Source: an uncultured Oscillospiraceae bacterium
GTDB taxonomy: Bacteria > Bacillota > Clostridia > Oscillospirales > Oscillospiraceae
NCBI GenBank assembly: GCA_910578575.1
Contig: CAJTQP010000001.1
Location: 1-64,000 of the forward strand
Length of the DNA stretch: 64,000 nt
Direction of reading: 5' to 3'
This document shows, piece after piece, positions 8,110 through 15,822 of this stretch. The position numbers and the translations under genes are program-made. A model generated the notes under the pieces. That model ran no database searches. It was given only the letters and a program-made list of their open reading frames with translations, and was not told the DNA's origin. Within the stretch, counting starts at the first letter, position 1; each line of letters opens with the position of its first letter.

Positions 8110-10914
8110 TTATACACTATCCTGGCGGATACATTCAATCAAATTCTCTGCCTTTTCCCGCCGGAAGCAAACGAAGGTCAGCAGCAGCACTGCTCCGGCG
8201 GTGAAGAGCAGGGCGAAGAGCAGCATCCCCCAGGGGAGGCGGAAGGCCAGATGGCCGAACAGATTACTGAGCAGGCGGTAGATCAGATAGATCAGCCCCC
8301 CGGACAGCAGGGCGGAGAGGATCAGGCCCTTGCCCAGGATGCCCAGGCATTCCAGAACGAGGGTCTTTTCCAACTGCCCCCTGGTGGCCCCCACGGAGCG
8401 CAGCACGGCGAAGTCCCGCCGCCGCTCCAGCATCCGCCCGTGGATGGCGTTCCACAGGTTCAGCAGGCAGATCACCGAGGACAGAACCACAAAGGCCGCC
8501 AGCATCACCCGAAGGATGGCGCAAAGGGATTGGCTGATGGAGAGGGGATAGTCCGGGTCGTTCCAGGCGGACAGGCCCATCACCGACATATCCCCGGCGG
8601 CTTGGCGCAGGTAGTCCACAAAGTCCTCTGCCCCCTCCGTCAGTTGGATGTGCAGTTCTTCAGCCAACCAGTCGGAGAGCTGTCCGTACCCCGCCGCGAG
8701 GGCCAACTGCTCCGCGCCCTGGCGGCTCATCAGCAGCCAGAGGGTTCCCCCCTGGACAGAGAAGAAGGGGGCGCACTGGTCGTTGCTGGCGTACCCGGCA
8801 AGGGTCAGCTGATTGGGGAGCTCTTGCTCGGTGCTGTCGTTGTATACCGTCACGGAGAAGCTGTCCCCCGGCTGGCAGGCGGAGGGCTTTTGGATGTCAT
8901 AGTAGCGGTAGTACCGGGGCTTTTTGAGCTCAAAGCCGTAGCTGTCCGTGTCCAGCTGGGCCTCATTGACCAGGATGGCCCCCTTGCCGTCAAACAACAG
9001 GCTTTGGTCCGCCCCGCAGCGGCTGGCGATCTGATGCAAGGTCTCGTCGTCGGGGATCAGCAGGTTCACGGTGCAGCTGTGGTCCGTCACATACATCTCC
9101 CGCAGTTCCTCCCAGCTGTGCTCCTGGCCCAGGTATGCCTCGGCGATGTCCAGGTAGGCGTTCCAGTATTCCTCACTGTAAAAGCTGTTGTCCACGTCCA
9201 GGACGAACATACTGCTGTACCACTCCCCCAGCTTTGCCACCTCTGGCCGGGTTTCCAGCTCTTGCTTCAGGGCGTTGTAAAAAGCGGGGCCGTTCTCGGC
9301 GTCGCGGTTGCAATAGAGAAAACACTCCCGCTCCTGGGGTGCGTTGTCCAGGCTGGTAGGGCCCTGGGTCCGATACTCGATGATGTCAATGACCCGGCTG
9401 ACCCCGAAGGAGGCCACGGTGAGCACCAGCAGGAAGGCCGTCACCGCCAGAAAGAGGCTGCGCTGGTTGCGCCCCTGCCGGTGGAGGAAGCCGTGGGCCA
9501 GCATCCCCTCGGCGCTGCCCCGGATGTGGGTCTTGGCCCGGCCCTTCCGGGCCCGGAGCTCCGGGTTGCCCTGGATACTGGCGATGGGCCCGATTTTTCC
9601 GATCTTCCAGGCGGGGAGGAAGGCGGAGAGGAACACCGTCAAAGTGCTGGCCAGTACCACCCCCAACAGCGCCAGGGGGCTGACGGTCAGGGACACGGCG
9701 GGGGCCTCCTGCTCGATGCCCGCGTAGACCAGTTGGACCACATAGGGTTCTATGACTCGCAAGCCCCCCAGCACCACCCCAAAGCCCGCCAGAATGCCCA
9801 CCGGCAGGGCGGCCAAAAGGAGGATGCCCGCCTCAAAATACACGCTGCTGCGCTTCTGCCGGGCGGTAGCTCCCACGGAGGAGAGCATCCCCAGATAACG
9901 GCTGCGCTCCCGGAAGGAGATGTTGAACACATTGTAGATCAGCACCACCGACACCGCCAGGATCAGCAGCAGGAAGAAGGCGGTCATCAGCTGCACCATT
10001 AGGTTCATGGTGTTGTCAGAGCTGTTGCCGGAGAAGGCCAGGAGGTAGTCGTTGCTCTCCACGTTTTCCTCCCCGGCGATCTGCCACAGCGAGGTCACAG
10101 CCCCTTCGGGGGTGTCCCCGTCGGTGGATACCTGCAGGAAGAGGCTGTAGGACGCCGCCTGGGCCAGGCTGTCCGGCTCCGCTAAGGTGAGGGCGGTGTA
10201 ACCGGCGGCGTGGCTGGGTTCAAAAGCGGGGGGCTCCATGAACCCCACCACAGTGTAGCTGGCCGTCTGTCCGGTCCACAGACGGTCGATACGGAAGGAG
10301 TCATTTTCTGGGAAATAGGGGAAGGTCAAGGGCAGGTCCTTGGTCTCCCCGGCGGCCACCACCAGGGAGAAGGCGGGGAAGTAGGTCTGCGTGGTCTCAC
10401 CGCTGGACAGTCCAGTGATGCTGCGCTGGAAGAAGGCGGCGTCCAAGTGATCCCCCAGCTTCACGCCGCTGCCGTCCTCCAGACAGGCGCTGCTCAGGAG
10501 AAGTTCCCCGGAGGTTTCCGGCAGGCGCCCCTGGGTGAGACGGATGTTGTTCCAGGACATGGCCTGGGGCTCGTATGCCTTCACGTTGAGGTAGGGCCGC
10601 TCCGGGTTGGCGGAGGCGGGAAACTCCGTGAGCCCCAGGGAGAGGGAGGCGGCGGTGCCGCTGACGTAGGGCAGGGCCTCGATCTCCCCGCGCTTTTCGG
10701 GGGTGATGTCATAGAGGGTGTAGTGCCACTTGCCATTTTTCTGAGAGGCCACCTCCTCCAGGTAGGTGATGGCACTCTCCCGGCCCACAAACACACAGGT
10801 CATCAGCAGTACGGTAAAGACGATGCCAAAGAAGGTGGTCAGGGTCCGTTTTTTGTTCTGGCGCATGTATTGCCCGGTGACGTAGTGGACGATATTTCTG
10901 GGAGGCCTCTTCAT
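8110..10914 (-). CDS. FtsX/MacB-type ABC transporter permease (BceB-like)
   Basis: 934 residues. There is one N-terminal transmembrane helix (LTTFFGIVFTVLLMTCVFVG), a large extracellular domain (about 40-290) and an FtsX block (about 300-440, with NISFRERSRYLGMLSSVGAT). A second anchor near 480 and a second large extracellular domain follow. A terminal FtsX block contains GRMLERRRDFAVLRSVGATR. It is clearly larger than classical BceB (about 650 residues) because it has two big outer domains. With the ATPase it should use ATP for mechanotransmission or substrate removal rather than import. The ATG overlaps the ATPase stop by 4 bp. Confidence 0.85.
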   Translation of the reverse strand: MKRPPRNIVHYVTGQYMRQNKKRTLTTFFGIVFTVLLMTCVFVGRESAITYLEEVASQKNGKWHYTLYDITPEKRGEIEALPYVSGTAASLSLGLTEFPASANPERPYLNVKAYEPQAMSWNNIRLTQGRLPETSGELLLSSACLEDGSGVKLGDHLDAAFFQRSITGLSSGETTQTYFPAFSLVVAAGETKDLPLTFPYFPENDSFRIDRLWTGQTASYTVVGFMEPPAFEPSHAAGYTALTLAEPDSLAQAASYSLFLQVSTDGDTPEGAVTSLWQIAGEENVESNDYLLAFSGNSSDNTMNLMVQLMTAFFLLLILAVSVVLIYNVFNISFRERSRYLGMLSSVGATARQKRSSVYFEAGILLLAALPVGILAGFGVVLGGLRVIEPYVVQLVYAGIEQEAPAVSLTVSPLALLGVVLASTLTVFLSAFLPAWKIGKIGPIASIQGNPELRARKGRAKTHIRGSAEGMLAHGFLHRQGRNQRSLFLAVTAFLLVLTVASFGVSRVIDIIEYRTQGPTSLDNAPQERECFLYCNRDAENGPAFYNALKQELETRPEVAKLGEWYSSMFVLDVDNSFYSEEYWNAYLDIAEAYLGQEHSWEELREMYVTDHSCTVNLLIPDDETLHQIASRCGADQSLLFDGKGAILVNEAQLDTDSYGFELKKPRYYRYYDIQKPSACQPGDSFSVTVYNDSTEQELPNQLTLAGYASNDQCAPFFSVQGGTLWLLMSRQGAEQLALAAGYGQLSDWLAEELHIQLTEGAEDFVDYLRQAAGDMSVMGLSAWNDPDYPLSISQSLCAILRVMLAAFVVLSSVICLLNLWNAIHGRMLERRRDFAVLRSVGATRGQLEKTLVLECLGILGKGLILSALLSGGLIYLIYRLLSNLFGHLAFRLPWGMLLFALLFTAGAVLLLTFVCFRREKAENLIECIRQDSV

Positions 10915-11612
10915 GGCTGCCCACCCCCCAGGATGCGGATGCGCTCATCCCGCGTGATGCGACCGTCCTCCAGGCAGATCATCCGGTCGGCTTGCAGGGC
11001 GATGCTCTCGTCGTGGGTGATGAGCAGCAGGGTCTGGCCCAGGGCGCGGTTGGAGTGCTTGAAGAGCTCGATGATCTCCCGGCCACTCTTCCGGTCCAGG
11101 TTCCCTGTGGGCTCGTCGGCCAGGACGATGGCGGGGTGGTTGAACAGGGCCCGGCCGATGCTCACCCGCTGCTGTTGGCCCCCGGAGAGCTGGTTGGGCA
11201 GGTGCTGCCGCCGGTCCGTGAGGCCCATCTGCTCCACGATCTTGTCTAGCCGCTCCCAGTCCATCCCCCGCTTGTCTAATAAGTGGGGCAGGACGATGTT
11301 CTCGTCCACATTCAGCACCGGCAGTAGGTTGTAGAACTGATACACCAGCCCGATCTGCCGCCGCCGGAAGATGGCCAACTTATCCTCGCTGAGGCTGTGG
11401 AGGTCGGTGCCGTCGATGAATACCTTGCCCCCAGAGGGTTGGTCGACACCCCCCAGAATATGCAATAGGGTGGATTTACCGCTGCCAGAGGGGCCCACGA
11501 TGGAGACGAATTCCCCCTTCTCTACAGAGAAAGACAGGTCGTCCAGGGCCACCACCTGGTTTTTCCCGCTGCCGTAGCGTTTGGAAAGATGTTCACAGCG
11601 TAAAATTTCCAT
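10911..11612 (-). CDS. ABC transporter ATP-binding protein (MacB/BceA type)
   Basis: 233 residues with Walker A GPSGSGKSTLL, Q-loop, signature LSGGQQQRVSIGRAL, Walker B IVLADEPTGNLD and switch-region His (LLITHDESIAL). It powers the adjacent FtsX-type permease. ATG 11612 is chosen because homology starts at MEILRCEHLSKRYG and GGAAAGGAG precedes it; the upstream extension lacks an SD. It is the first gene of the four-gene Bce-like operon, with a regulator-type palindrome about 92 bp upstream. Confidence 0.93.
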   Translation of the reverse strand: MEILRCEHLSKRYGSGKNQVVALDDLSFSVEKGEFVSIVGPSGSGKSTLLHILGGVDQPSGGKVFIDGTDLHSLSEDKLAIFRRRQIGLVYQFYNLLPVLNVDENIVLPHLLDKRGMDWERLDKIVEQMGLTDRRQHLPNQLSGGQQQRVSIGRALFNHPAIVLADEPTGNLDRKSGREIIELFKHSNRALGQTLLLITHDESIALQADRMICLEDGRITRDERIRILGGGQP

Positions 11613-11703
11613 GTGTGCGCGCTCCTTTCCGCCAGGGGTGTGCCCCCTGGGGTCTATGGTCCCAGGATACACCGGGCAGGTGACGGGGGGATGACTTTGC
11701 CGG

Positions 11704-11717
11704 TGACAGTTTTGTCA
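11704..11717 (-). promoter_or_regulatory. Probable response-regulator box of the Bce-like operon
   Basis: Perfect palindrome TGACA-N4-TGTCA, the same layout as BceR/GraR-type boxes (TnACA-N4-TGTnA). A possible -10 (TATCCT) lies about 35 nt downstream on the minus strand, before the ATPase gene. Recognition by the linked regulator is inferred. Confidence 0.6.
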
Positions 11718-11734
11718 TGTTGGGGAAAGGAAAT

Positions 11735-11756
11735 GCCGCCCCGGAAGTGGGGCGGC
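11735..11756 (-). terminator. GC hairpin upstream of the Bce-like operon, possible weak terminator
   Basis: GCCGCCCC, 6-nt loop, GGGGCGGC, followed on the minus strand by ATTTCCTTT. No minus-strand gene lies upstream for about 6.3 kb, so its role is unclear. Confidence 0.4.
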
Positions 11757-11896
11757 GGGGGTGGATCATTGCGCCAGTTTGTAACGGTGATGACGATTTC
11801 GCCCTGACGGGGAGTTGAGACCGGAATACCCATGAAGATCGTATGACTTAAGTATAAAGAATACTGAAATATATTTTGCAAAAAACCGAAAAACGA

Positions 11897-11926
11897 TTGA
11901 AAAAGTGGGAAGAACTGCGTTATAAT
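11897..11926 (+). promoter_or_regulatory. Promoter of the broken lipoprotein gene
   Basis: TTGAAA (11897-11902), 18-bp spacer, TATAAT (11921-11926), in an AT-rich stretch that contrasts with the GC-rich surroundings. Confidence 0.65.
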
Positions 11927-12023
11927 AAAAAACAGCTTATAAAAAGTCTTGGTTTGAACATGATGTATGACTTCTGAATAGAGTCATTATTAAGGGAATA
12001 CTTTTGGAAAGAAGGGGCGTCCA

Positions 12024-12541
12024 ATGGGGTTGAAAAAATGCGGGTATGGATTGATTGCGCTTTTCGTTTTGTTTGGTTGCGCATGTGCGGCGCAACCTGC
12101 TTCGCCCAATATTTATGAGAATGCGTATTACCGTGTTTCTTGTCCTGAACGTGTTTCTATCAAAACAAGAGAGTTTTCGGATCATATAGAAACTGATTTT
12201 ACATCCAGGAGAAGATTGGTGGAATAGAGTACTATCCGTCCAGTAATTGGAGTGATTTTTATCAGTATGATCCTGGGGATGGGGATACAGATGCGGGAAC
12301 CTTTCTACAAGAACAAGGAATCCTACATCCAGATGAAACATTAGATGCGTACATGTTTGAAATTGGGACGAATGATCAGAGTGCTGATTTATGGGAAAGT
12401 AGGTCTGATATAAAACGCGAACATTTTTTCGTATTTACAGAATCGGGCCACTGTTATGATTTGTGGTTCTATTGTGATGCACTAGACGATTCTGAAAAGG
12501 AAACCATTAGGGAATCATTTCAATTGCAGCTATCTATATGA
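12024..12541 (+). pseudogene. Lipoprotein gene broken by a one-base frameshift
   Basis: The first frame encodes MGLKKCGYGLIALFVLFGCA, a lipoprotein signal with lipobox LFGC, and stops at 12227. A second frame is open without a stop from 12197 to 12541. Adding one T to the TTTT run at 12197-12200 joins them into one protein of about 172 residues (junction HIETDF-YIQEKIGG). The protein has no recognised domain. It has promoter, SD (GAAAGAAGG) and a terminator downstream. Base composition is much more AT-rich than neighbours, suggesting acquisition. Either a recent pseudogene or a sequencing error. Confidence 0.75.
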
Positions 12542-12674
12542 TTAAGTTATTGTAACGCATAATTGTTATGTGCTTGATTCTAGTGATGTGGGTTTCTTGC
12601 AGCATACCGATTGCATTTTTCAGCAAGTGAAGAGAGCACAGACGGCAAGATAGAAATTCAGACTGAGTTCAGTG

Positions 12675-12713
12675 TTTATGGGCGGGGACATCGTGCTTGT
12701 TCCCGCCCATAAA
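12675..12713 (+). terminator. Terminator after the lipoprotein gene
   Basis: TTTATGGGCGGG / CCCGCCCATAAA stem around a 14-nt loop, followed by TTGTTGTTTT. Confidence 0.75.
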
Positions 12714-12735
12714 TTGTTGTTTTGACTATGCAGTC

Positions 12736-12820
12736 TGACACAAGGCCGCTTTGCGGCCTGTGCGGCGAAAATTCGCCGCACGAGTTAAAAAGAAGTATTT
12801 ACTTCTTTTTAACTGTGTCA
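12736..12820. repeat. 85-bp cloverleaf palindromic element
   Basis: An outer 7-bp inverted repeat (TGACACA 12736-12742, TGTGTCA 12814-12820) encloses three contiguous perfect stem-loops. These are AGGCCGC-TTT-GCGGCCT (12743-12759), a 10-bp stem GTGCGGCGAA/TTCGCCGCAC with a 2-nt loop (12760-12781), and a 14-bp stem AGTTAAAAAGAAGT/ACTTCTTTTTAACT with a 4-nt loop (12783-12814). There is no coding capacity and no second copy in this window. It resembles an extragenic palindromic or MITE-like repeat. Confidence 0.7.
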
Positions 12821-12850
12821 ACTATAAAGGGAATCGTGTTCGGCCCATCG

Positions 12851-12878
12851 TTGACAACCCCGCCCAGTTTGTTATAAT
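12851..12878 (+). promoter_or_regulatory. Promoter of the ruvX gene cluster
   Basis: TTGACA (12851-12856), 16-bp spacer, TATAAT (12873-12878). Both boxes are consensus. Confidence 0.8.
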
Positions 12879-12940
12879 GATACCATATTATTTCCCAGGA
12901 TGGGACCCCGCCCCGGCGGGGAGACGAGGACGTGACACCC

Positions 12941-13375
12941 ATGAAGATCATGGCAATCGACTATGGCGACAACCGCACCGGCGTGGCCCTCTCCGACGCC
13001 ACCGGCTTTTTGACTGGCCGGACCTTTCTCATCAAGAGCCGCAAGCAGGGCGCGGTGGTGGAGCAGCTCTTGGCCCTGGCCCAGGAGCAGGGGGCCCAGG
13101 AGCTGGTGGTGGGCCATCCCCTGAACATGGATGGCACCATCGGCCACCGGGCGGAGAAGTGCCAAAAGCTGGCCCAGCGGCTCCGGGAGCGGACGGACCT
13201 GCCTGTCATCCTCTGGGACGAGCGGCGCACCACCGTGGACGCCCACCGGATCTTAGGGGAGCAGGGGGTCCGGGCCATCAACCGGAAGGACAAGGTGGAC
13301 GCCGTGGCGGCCAGCTTGATTTTAGAGGGGTATTTGGCGCGCAAGCGCATCCAACGGGAACAGGAGGCTTTATGA
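12941..13375 (+). CDS. ruvX: Putative pre-16S rRNA nuclease / Holliday junction resolvase RuvX (YqgF)
   Basis: 144 residues with the RNase H-like fold of Yqg[20 protein letters not shown] with the first catalytic Asp, [19 protein letters not shown], and [16 protein letters not shown]. The family processes the 5' end of 16S rRNA in E. coli and has been proposed as a Holliday junction resolvase. ATG 12941 is used, 10 nt after GAGGA. An in-frame GTG at 12932 would crowd that SD. Its stop overlaps the next start (ATGA), so translation is coupled to the phosphorylase gene. Confidence 0.92.
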   Translation: MKIMAIDYGDNRTGVALSDATGFLTGRTFLIKSRKQGAVVEQLLALAQEQGAQELVVGHPLNMDGTIGHRAEKCQKLAQRLRERTDLPVILWDERRTTVDAHRILGEQGVRAINRKDKVDAVAASLILEGYLARKRIQREQEAL

Positions 13376-14151
13376 ACAAAGAAACACGTGAGCTGCAATT
13401 TCACATTCATTGCGGCCCTGGAGATGTGGGCCGTTATTGCATTCTGCCGGGGGACCCCGGCCGCTGCGCCGCCATCGCGGCCTATTTTGACAACCCCGCC
13501 CAGGTGGCCTACAACCGGGAGTTCAACATCTACACCGGCACCCTCTTGGGGGAGAAGGTCAGCGTCTGCTCCACAGGCATCGGTGGCCCCTCCGCCGCCA
13601 TCGCCATGGAGGAGTTGGTGGCCATCGGGGCGGACACCTTTGTGCGCACCGGCACCTGTGGGGGCATTGCCCTCCAGGTCCAGAGCAACGACCTGGTGAT
13701 CGCCACCGGGGCGGTGCGTCAGGAGGGCACCAGCCGGGAGTACGCCCCCCTGGAGTTCCCGGCGGTGCCGGACTACCAGGTGCTCACTGCCTTAGTGGAC
13801 GCGGCCAAGGCCATGGGTGCCTCCTGGCACGCCGGGGTGGTCCAGTGCAAGGACTCCTTCTATGGCCAGCACTCCCCCAGCCGGATGCCTGTGTCATACG
13901 AGCTGGAGAGCAAGTGGGAGGCCTGGAAGCGCCTGGGGGTCCTGGCCAGCGAGATGGAGTCTGCCGCCCTCTTCACCGTGGCTGCCACCCTGGGGGTGCG
14001 CTGCGGCTCGGCCTTCCATGTGATCTGGAACCAGGAGCGGCAGAAGGCGGGGCTGGACCAGGCGGAGTCCGAGGACGTGGAACAGTCCGTCCGCCTGAGC
14101 ATTGAGGCGCTGAAGCTGCTGATCCAGCGGGACCGGGAGGCCAAGGCATGA
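13372..14151 (+). CDS. Nucleoside phosphorylase (uridine phosphorylase-like)
   Basis: 259 residues of the NP-I family: [16 protein letters not shown] (phosphate-binding GDPGR), [23 protein letters not shown] and [20 protein letters not shown], the ribose-binding EMES motif. The features fit uridine phosphorylase: reversible phosphorolysis of uridine to uracil and ribose 1-phosphate in pyrimidine salvage. The exact base specificity cannot be read from sequence alone. It overlaps ruvX and the following gene by 4 bp each (ATGA), giving a tightly coupled three-gene unit. Confidence 0.87.
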   Translation: MNKETRELQFHIHCGPGDVGRYCILPGDPGRCAAIAAYFDNPAQVAYNREFNIYTGTLLGEKVSVCSTGIGGPSAAIAMEELVAIGADTFVRTGTCGGIALQVQSNDLVIATGAVRQEGTSREYAPLEFPAVPDYQVLTALVDAAKAMGASWHAGVVQCKDSFYGQHSPSRMPVSYELESKWEAWKRLGVLASEMESAALFTVAATLGVRCGSAFHVIWNQERQKAGLDQAESEDVEQSVRLSIEALKLLIQRDREAKA

Positions 14152-14798
14152 GTGAGGGCATCCAACGCTCCTGCATCGACTGTGCCGTGACCCAGTGCGA
14201 CGCCCACGGGAACCATCCCTATCCCGCCTTCTGCCCCAGCCAAGCCCTGGGGGAGGCGCGGCGGGGGGAGGCCCTGTCCTGCTACCAGAGGGACCCGGAG
14301 GACCAAAAACTGGCCCAGGTGGCGGCGGAAGTGGAGGCCGCGGGCTACCGCCAGTGGCCCCGCGTCCGGGAGACGGTAGAGTTCGCCCGGCGCATGGGTT
14401 TTCGTAAAATCGGCATTGCCACCTGTGTGGGGCTGATCCGGGAGAGCCGGACTTTGGCGAAGATCCTCCGGGCCAATGGGTTTGCGGTCTACGGCATTGG
14501 GTGTAAAGTAGGGGAACTTGCCAAGGATGACCTGGGCATCTCCCCGGAGCACCACGGCCCCGGCCACATCGCCTGTAACCCGGTGCTCCAAGCGCAGCTG
14601 CTCAATGAGGCGGGGACGGAACTGAACATCGTCATGGGCCTGTGCGTGGGCCACGACAGCCTCTTTTATAAACACGCCCAGGGCATCACTACCACCCTGG
14701 TGACCAAGGACCGGGTCATGGGCCACAACCCCGTGGCGGCCCTGTACAACGCCGAGAGCTACTATAGCGATTTGATGAAGCCCCAGGAGAACCCCTGA
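14148..14798 (+). CDS. DUF1847 family metal-binding protein
   Basis: 216 residues. The N-terminus is Cys-rich ([18 protein letters not shown]) and the centre reads [50 protein letters not shown] and [11 protein letters not shown]. This matches the uncharacterised DUF1847 family, expected to bind a metal centre or cluster through these cysteines. Function unknown. It follows the phosphorylase by a 4-bp overlap, so a role near nucleoside or redox metabolism is possible but unsupported. Confidence 0.8.
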   Translation: MSEGIQRSCIDCAVTQCDAHGNHPYPAFCPSQALGEARRGEALSCYQRDPEDQKLAQVAAEVEAAGYRQWPRVRETVEFARRMGFRKIGIATCVGLIRESRTLAKILRANGFAVYGIGCKVGELAKDDLGISPEHHGPGHIACNPVLQAQLLNEAGTELNIVMGLCVGHDSLFYKHAQGITTTLVTKDRVMGHNPVAALYNAESYYSDLMKPQENP

Positions 14799-14862
14799 CG
14801 CATGGATGGCCGCTGCCCCGCATAAACTCTCCTAAACAGCAAGCTGTAAAGGGGGGATAGGG

Positions 14863-15402
14863 ATGGAGACGCGGTTCCCGCTGGAAAACGGCCACCTGCT
14901 CTGCACCCAGATGGGGGAGCGGGTCCGCCTGTATATGGAGGTGCGCACCACCGCCACCGGCCTGTGCCGGGGGCTGCTGCTGGGGGAGAACGGGAACCTG
15001 GATCTGGGGCCCATGCTCCCGGAGGGGGGCTGCCTGCGCTTGGAGCGCAGCTTCCTGGTGGAGACCTTGCAGAAAAAGGGCTGCTGGCCCATCACCGGGG
15101 CCCGGCTGGTGCGGCCGGTGAAGCCCGCCGCCTCTGCCGCGCCCCCCAAGGGGTGGAGCCGGGAGCTGGGGCTGGCGTCCCTTTTTCCCAACGACCCGGT
15201 CCTGGCCCAGGCGGCCCAGACGGCCCCCCGGCCCCTCTACCGCCCCCGCCCCCAGGGCTTCCAACTGGCCTGGCCCTGGGACCCGGAGGCCCCCTTCCCC
15301 CTGCCGCCGGTGTTTTGCTTTGCCCGCGTGCAGTCTTTGGGGGACCGGCCCTATCTGGTGTTTCAGTTCCAGCCAGGGGGCATACCAAGGATCGAAGAAT
15401 AG
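14863..15402 (+). CDS. Unknown protein, 179 residues
   Basis: Not recognised. METRFPLENGHLLCTQMGER, then a Gly/Leu-rich first half, a Pro/Ala-rich middle (about 100-150) and a C-terminal FARVQSLGDRPYLVFQFQP. There are no membrane helices, signal peptide or cofactor motif. Codon use matches the neighbours, an SD-like GGGGGGATAGGG precedes ATG 14863, and its stop abuts the mrnC start. It is therefore probably a real gene of the cluster and may be lineage-specific. Confidence 0.65.
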   Translation: METRFPLENGHLLCTQMGERVRLYMEVRTTATGLCRGLLLGENGNLDLGPMLPEGGCLRLERSFLVETLQKKGCWPITGARLVRPVKPAASAAPPKGWSRELGLASLFPNDPVLAQAAQTAPRPLYRPRPQGFQLAWPWDPEAPFPLPPVFCFARVQSLGDRPYLVFQFQPGGIPRIEE

Positions 15403-15816
15403 ATGGAGAATACGATGGATTATTTTCATATCACCCAGGACAAGCAGGACCTGTTGGCCATGAGCAGCTTAGGCCTTGCCTACCTGGGGGACGCAGTGTA
15501 TGAGGTGATGGTGCGCGGCTGGCTGTGCCTCCACGGCAAGCTCACCCCCGGCAAACTCCACCGGGCCGCCCTGGACTACGTGGCCGCCCCCCGGCAGGCG
15601 GAGATGACGGAAAAGCTCCTGCCCCTGCTCAGCCAGGCGGAGCTGCAAGTGTTCAAGCGGGGCCGCAATGCCAGTCCCCACTCCCTGCCCAAGGCCGCCA
15701 CCCGCCAGGAGTACCAGACCGCCACGGGGCTGGAGGCCCTGTTCGGCTGGTTGTATTTGCAGGGGGAGACGGAGCGGCTGAACCAGTTGTTTGAGACCAT
15801 GATGGAAGGAGCGTGA
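15403..15816 (+). CDS. mrnC: Mini-ribonuclease III
   Basis: 137 residues forming an RNase III catalytic domain without a dsRNA-binding domain: LAMSSLGLAYLGDAVYEVMVR holds the signature with catalytic Asp, and ATGLEALFGWLYLQGETERL the second acidic site. Mini-III matures 23S rRNA in Bacillus. ATG 15403 directly follows the previous stop; an in-frame ATG at 15415 is possible. rqcH starts 6 bp downstream, so both translation-related genes share a transcript. Confidence 0.93.
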   Translation: MENTMDYFHITQDKQDLLAMSSLGLAYLGDAVYEVMVRGWLCLHGKLTPGKLHRAALDYVAAPRQAEMTEKLLPLLSQAELQVFKRGRNASPHSLPKAATRQEYQTATGLEALFGWLYLQGETERLNQLFETMMEGA

Positions 15817-15822
15817 CGGACC

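Noticed and set aside
8251..10002. 583-codon open frame on the plus strand
   Set aside because: Antisense to the FtsX-type permease; composition is typical of a shadow frame.
12736..12820. tRNA or riboswitch at the cloverleaf element
   Set aside because: Stems do not match tRNA arm lengths, and there is no anticodon loop, T-loop or conserved aptamer core.
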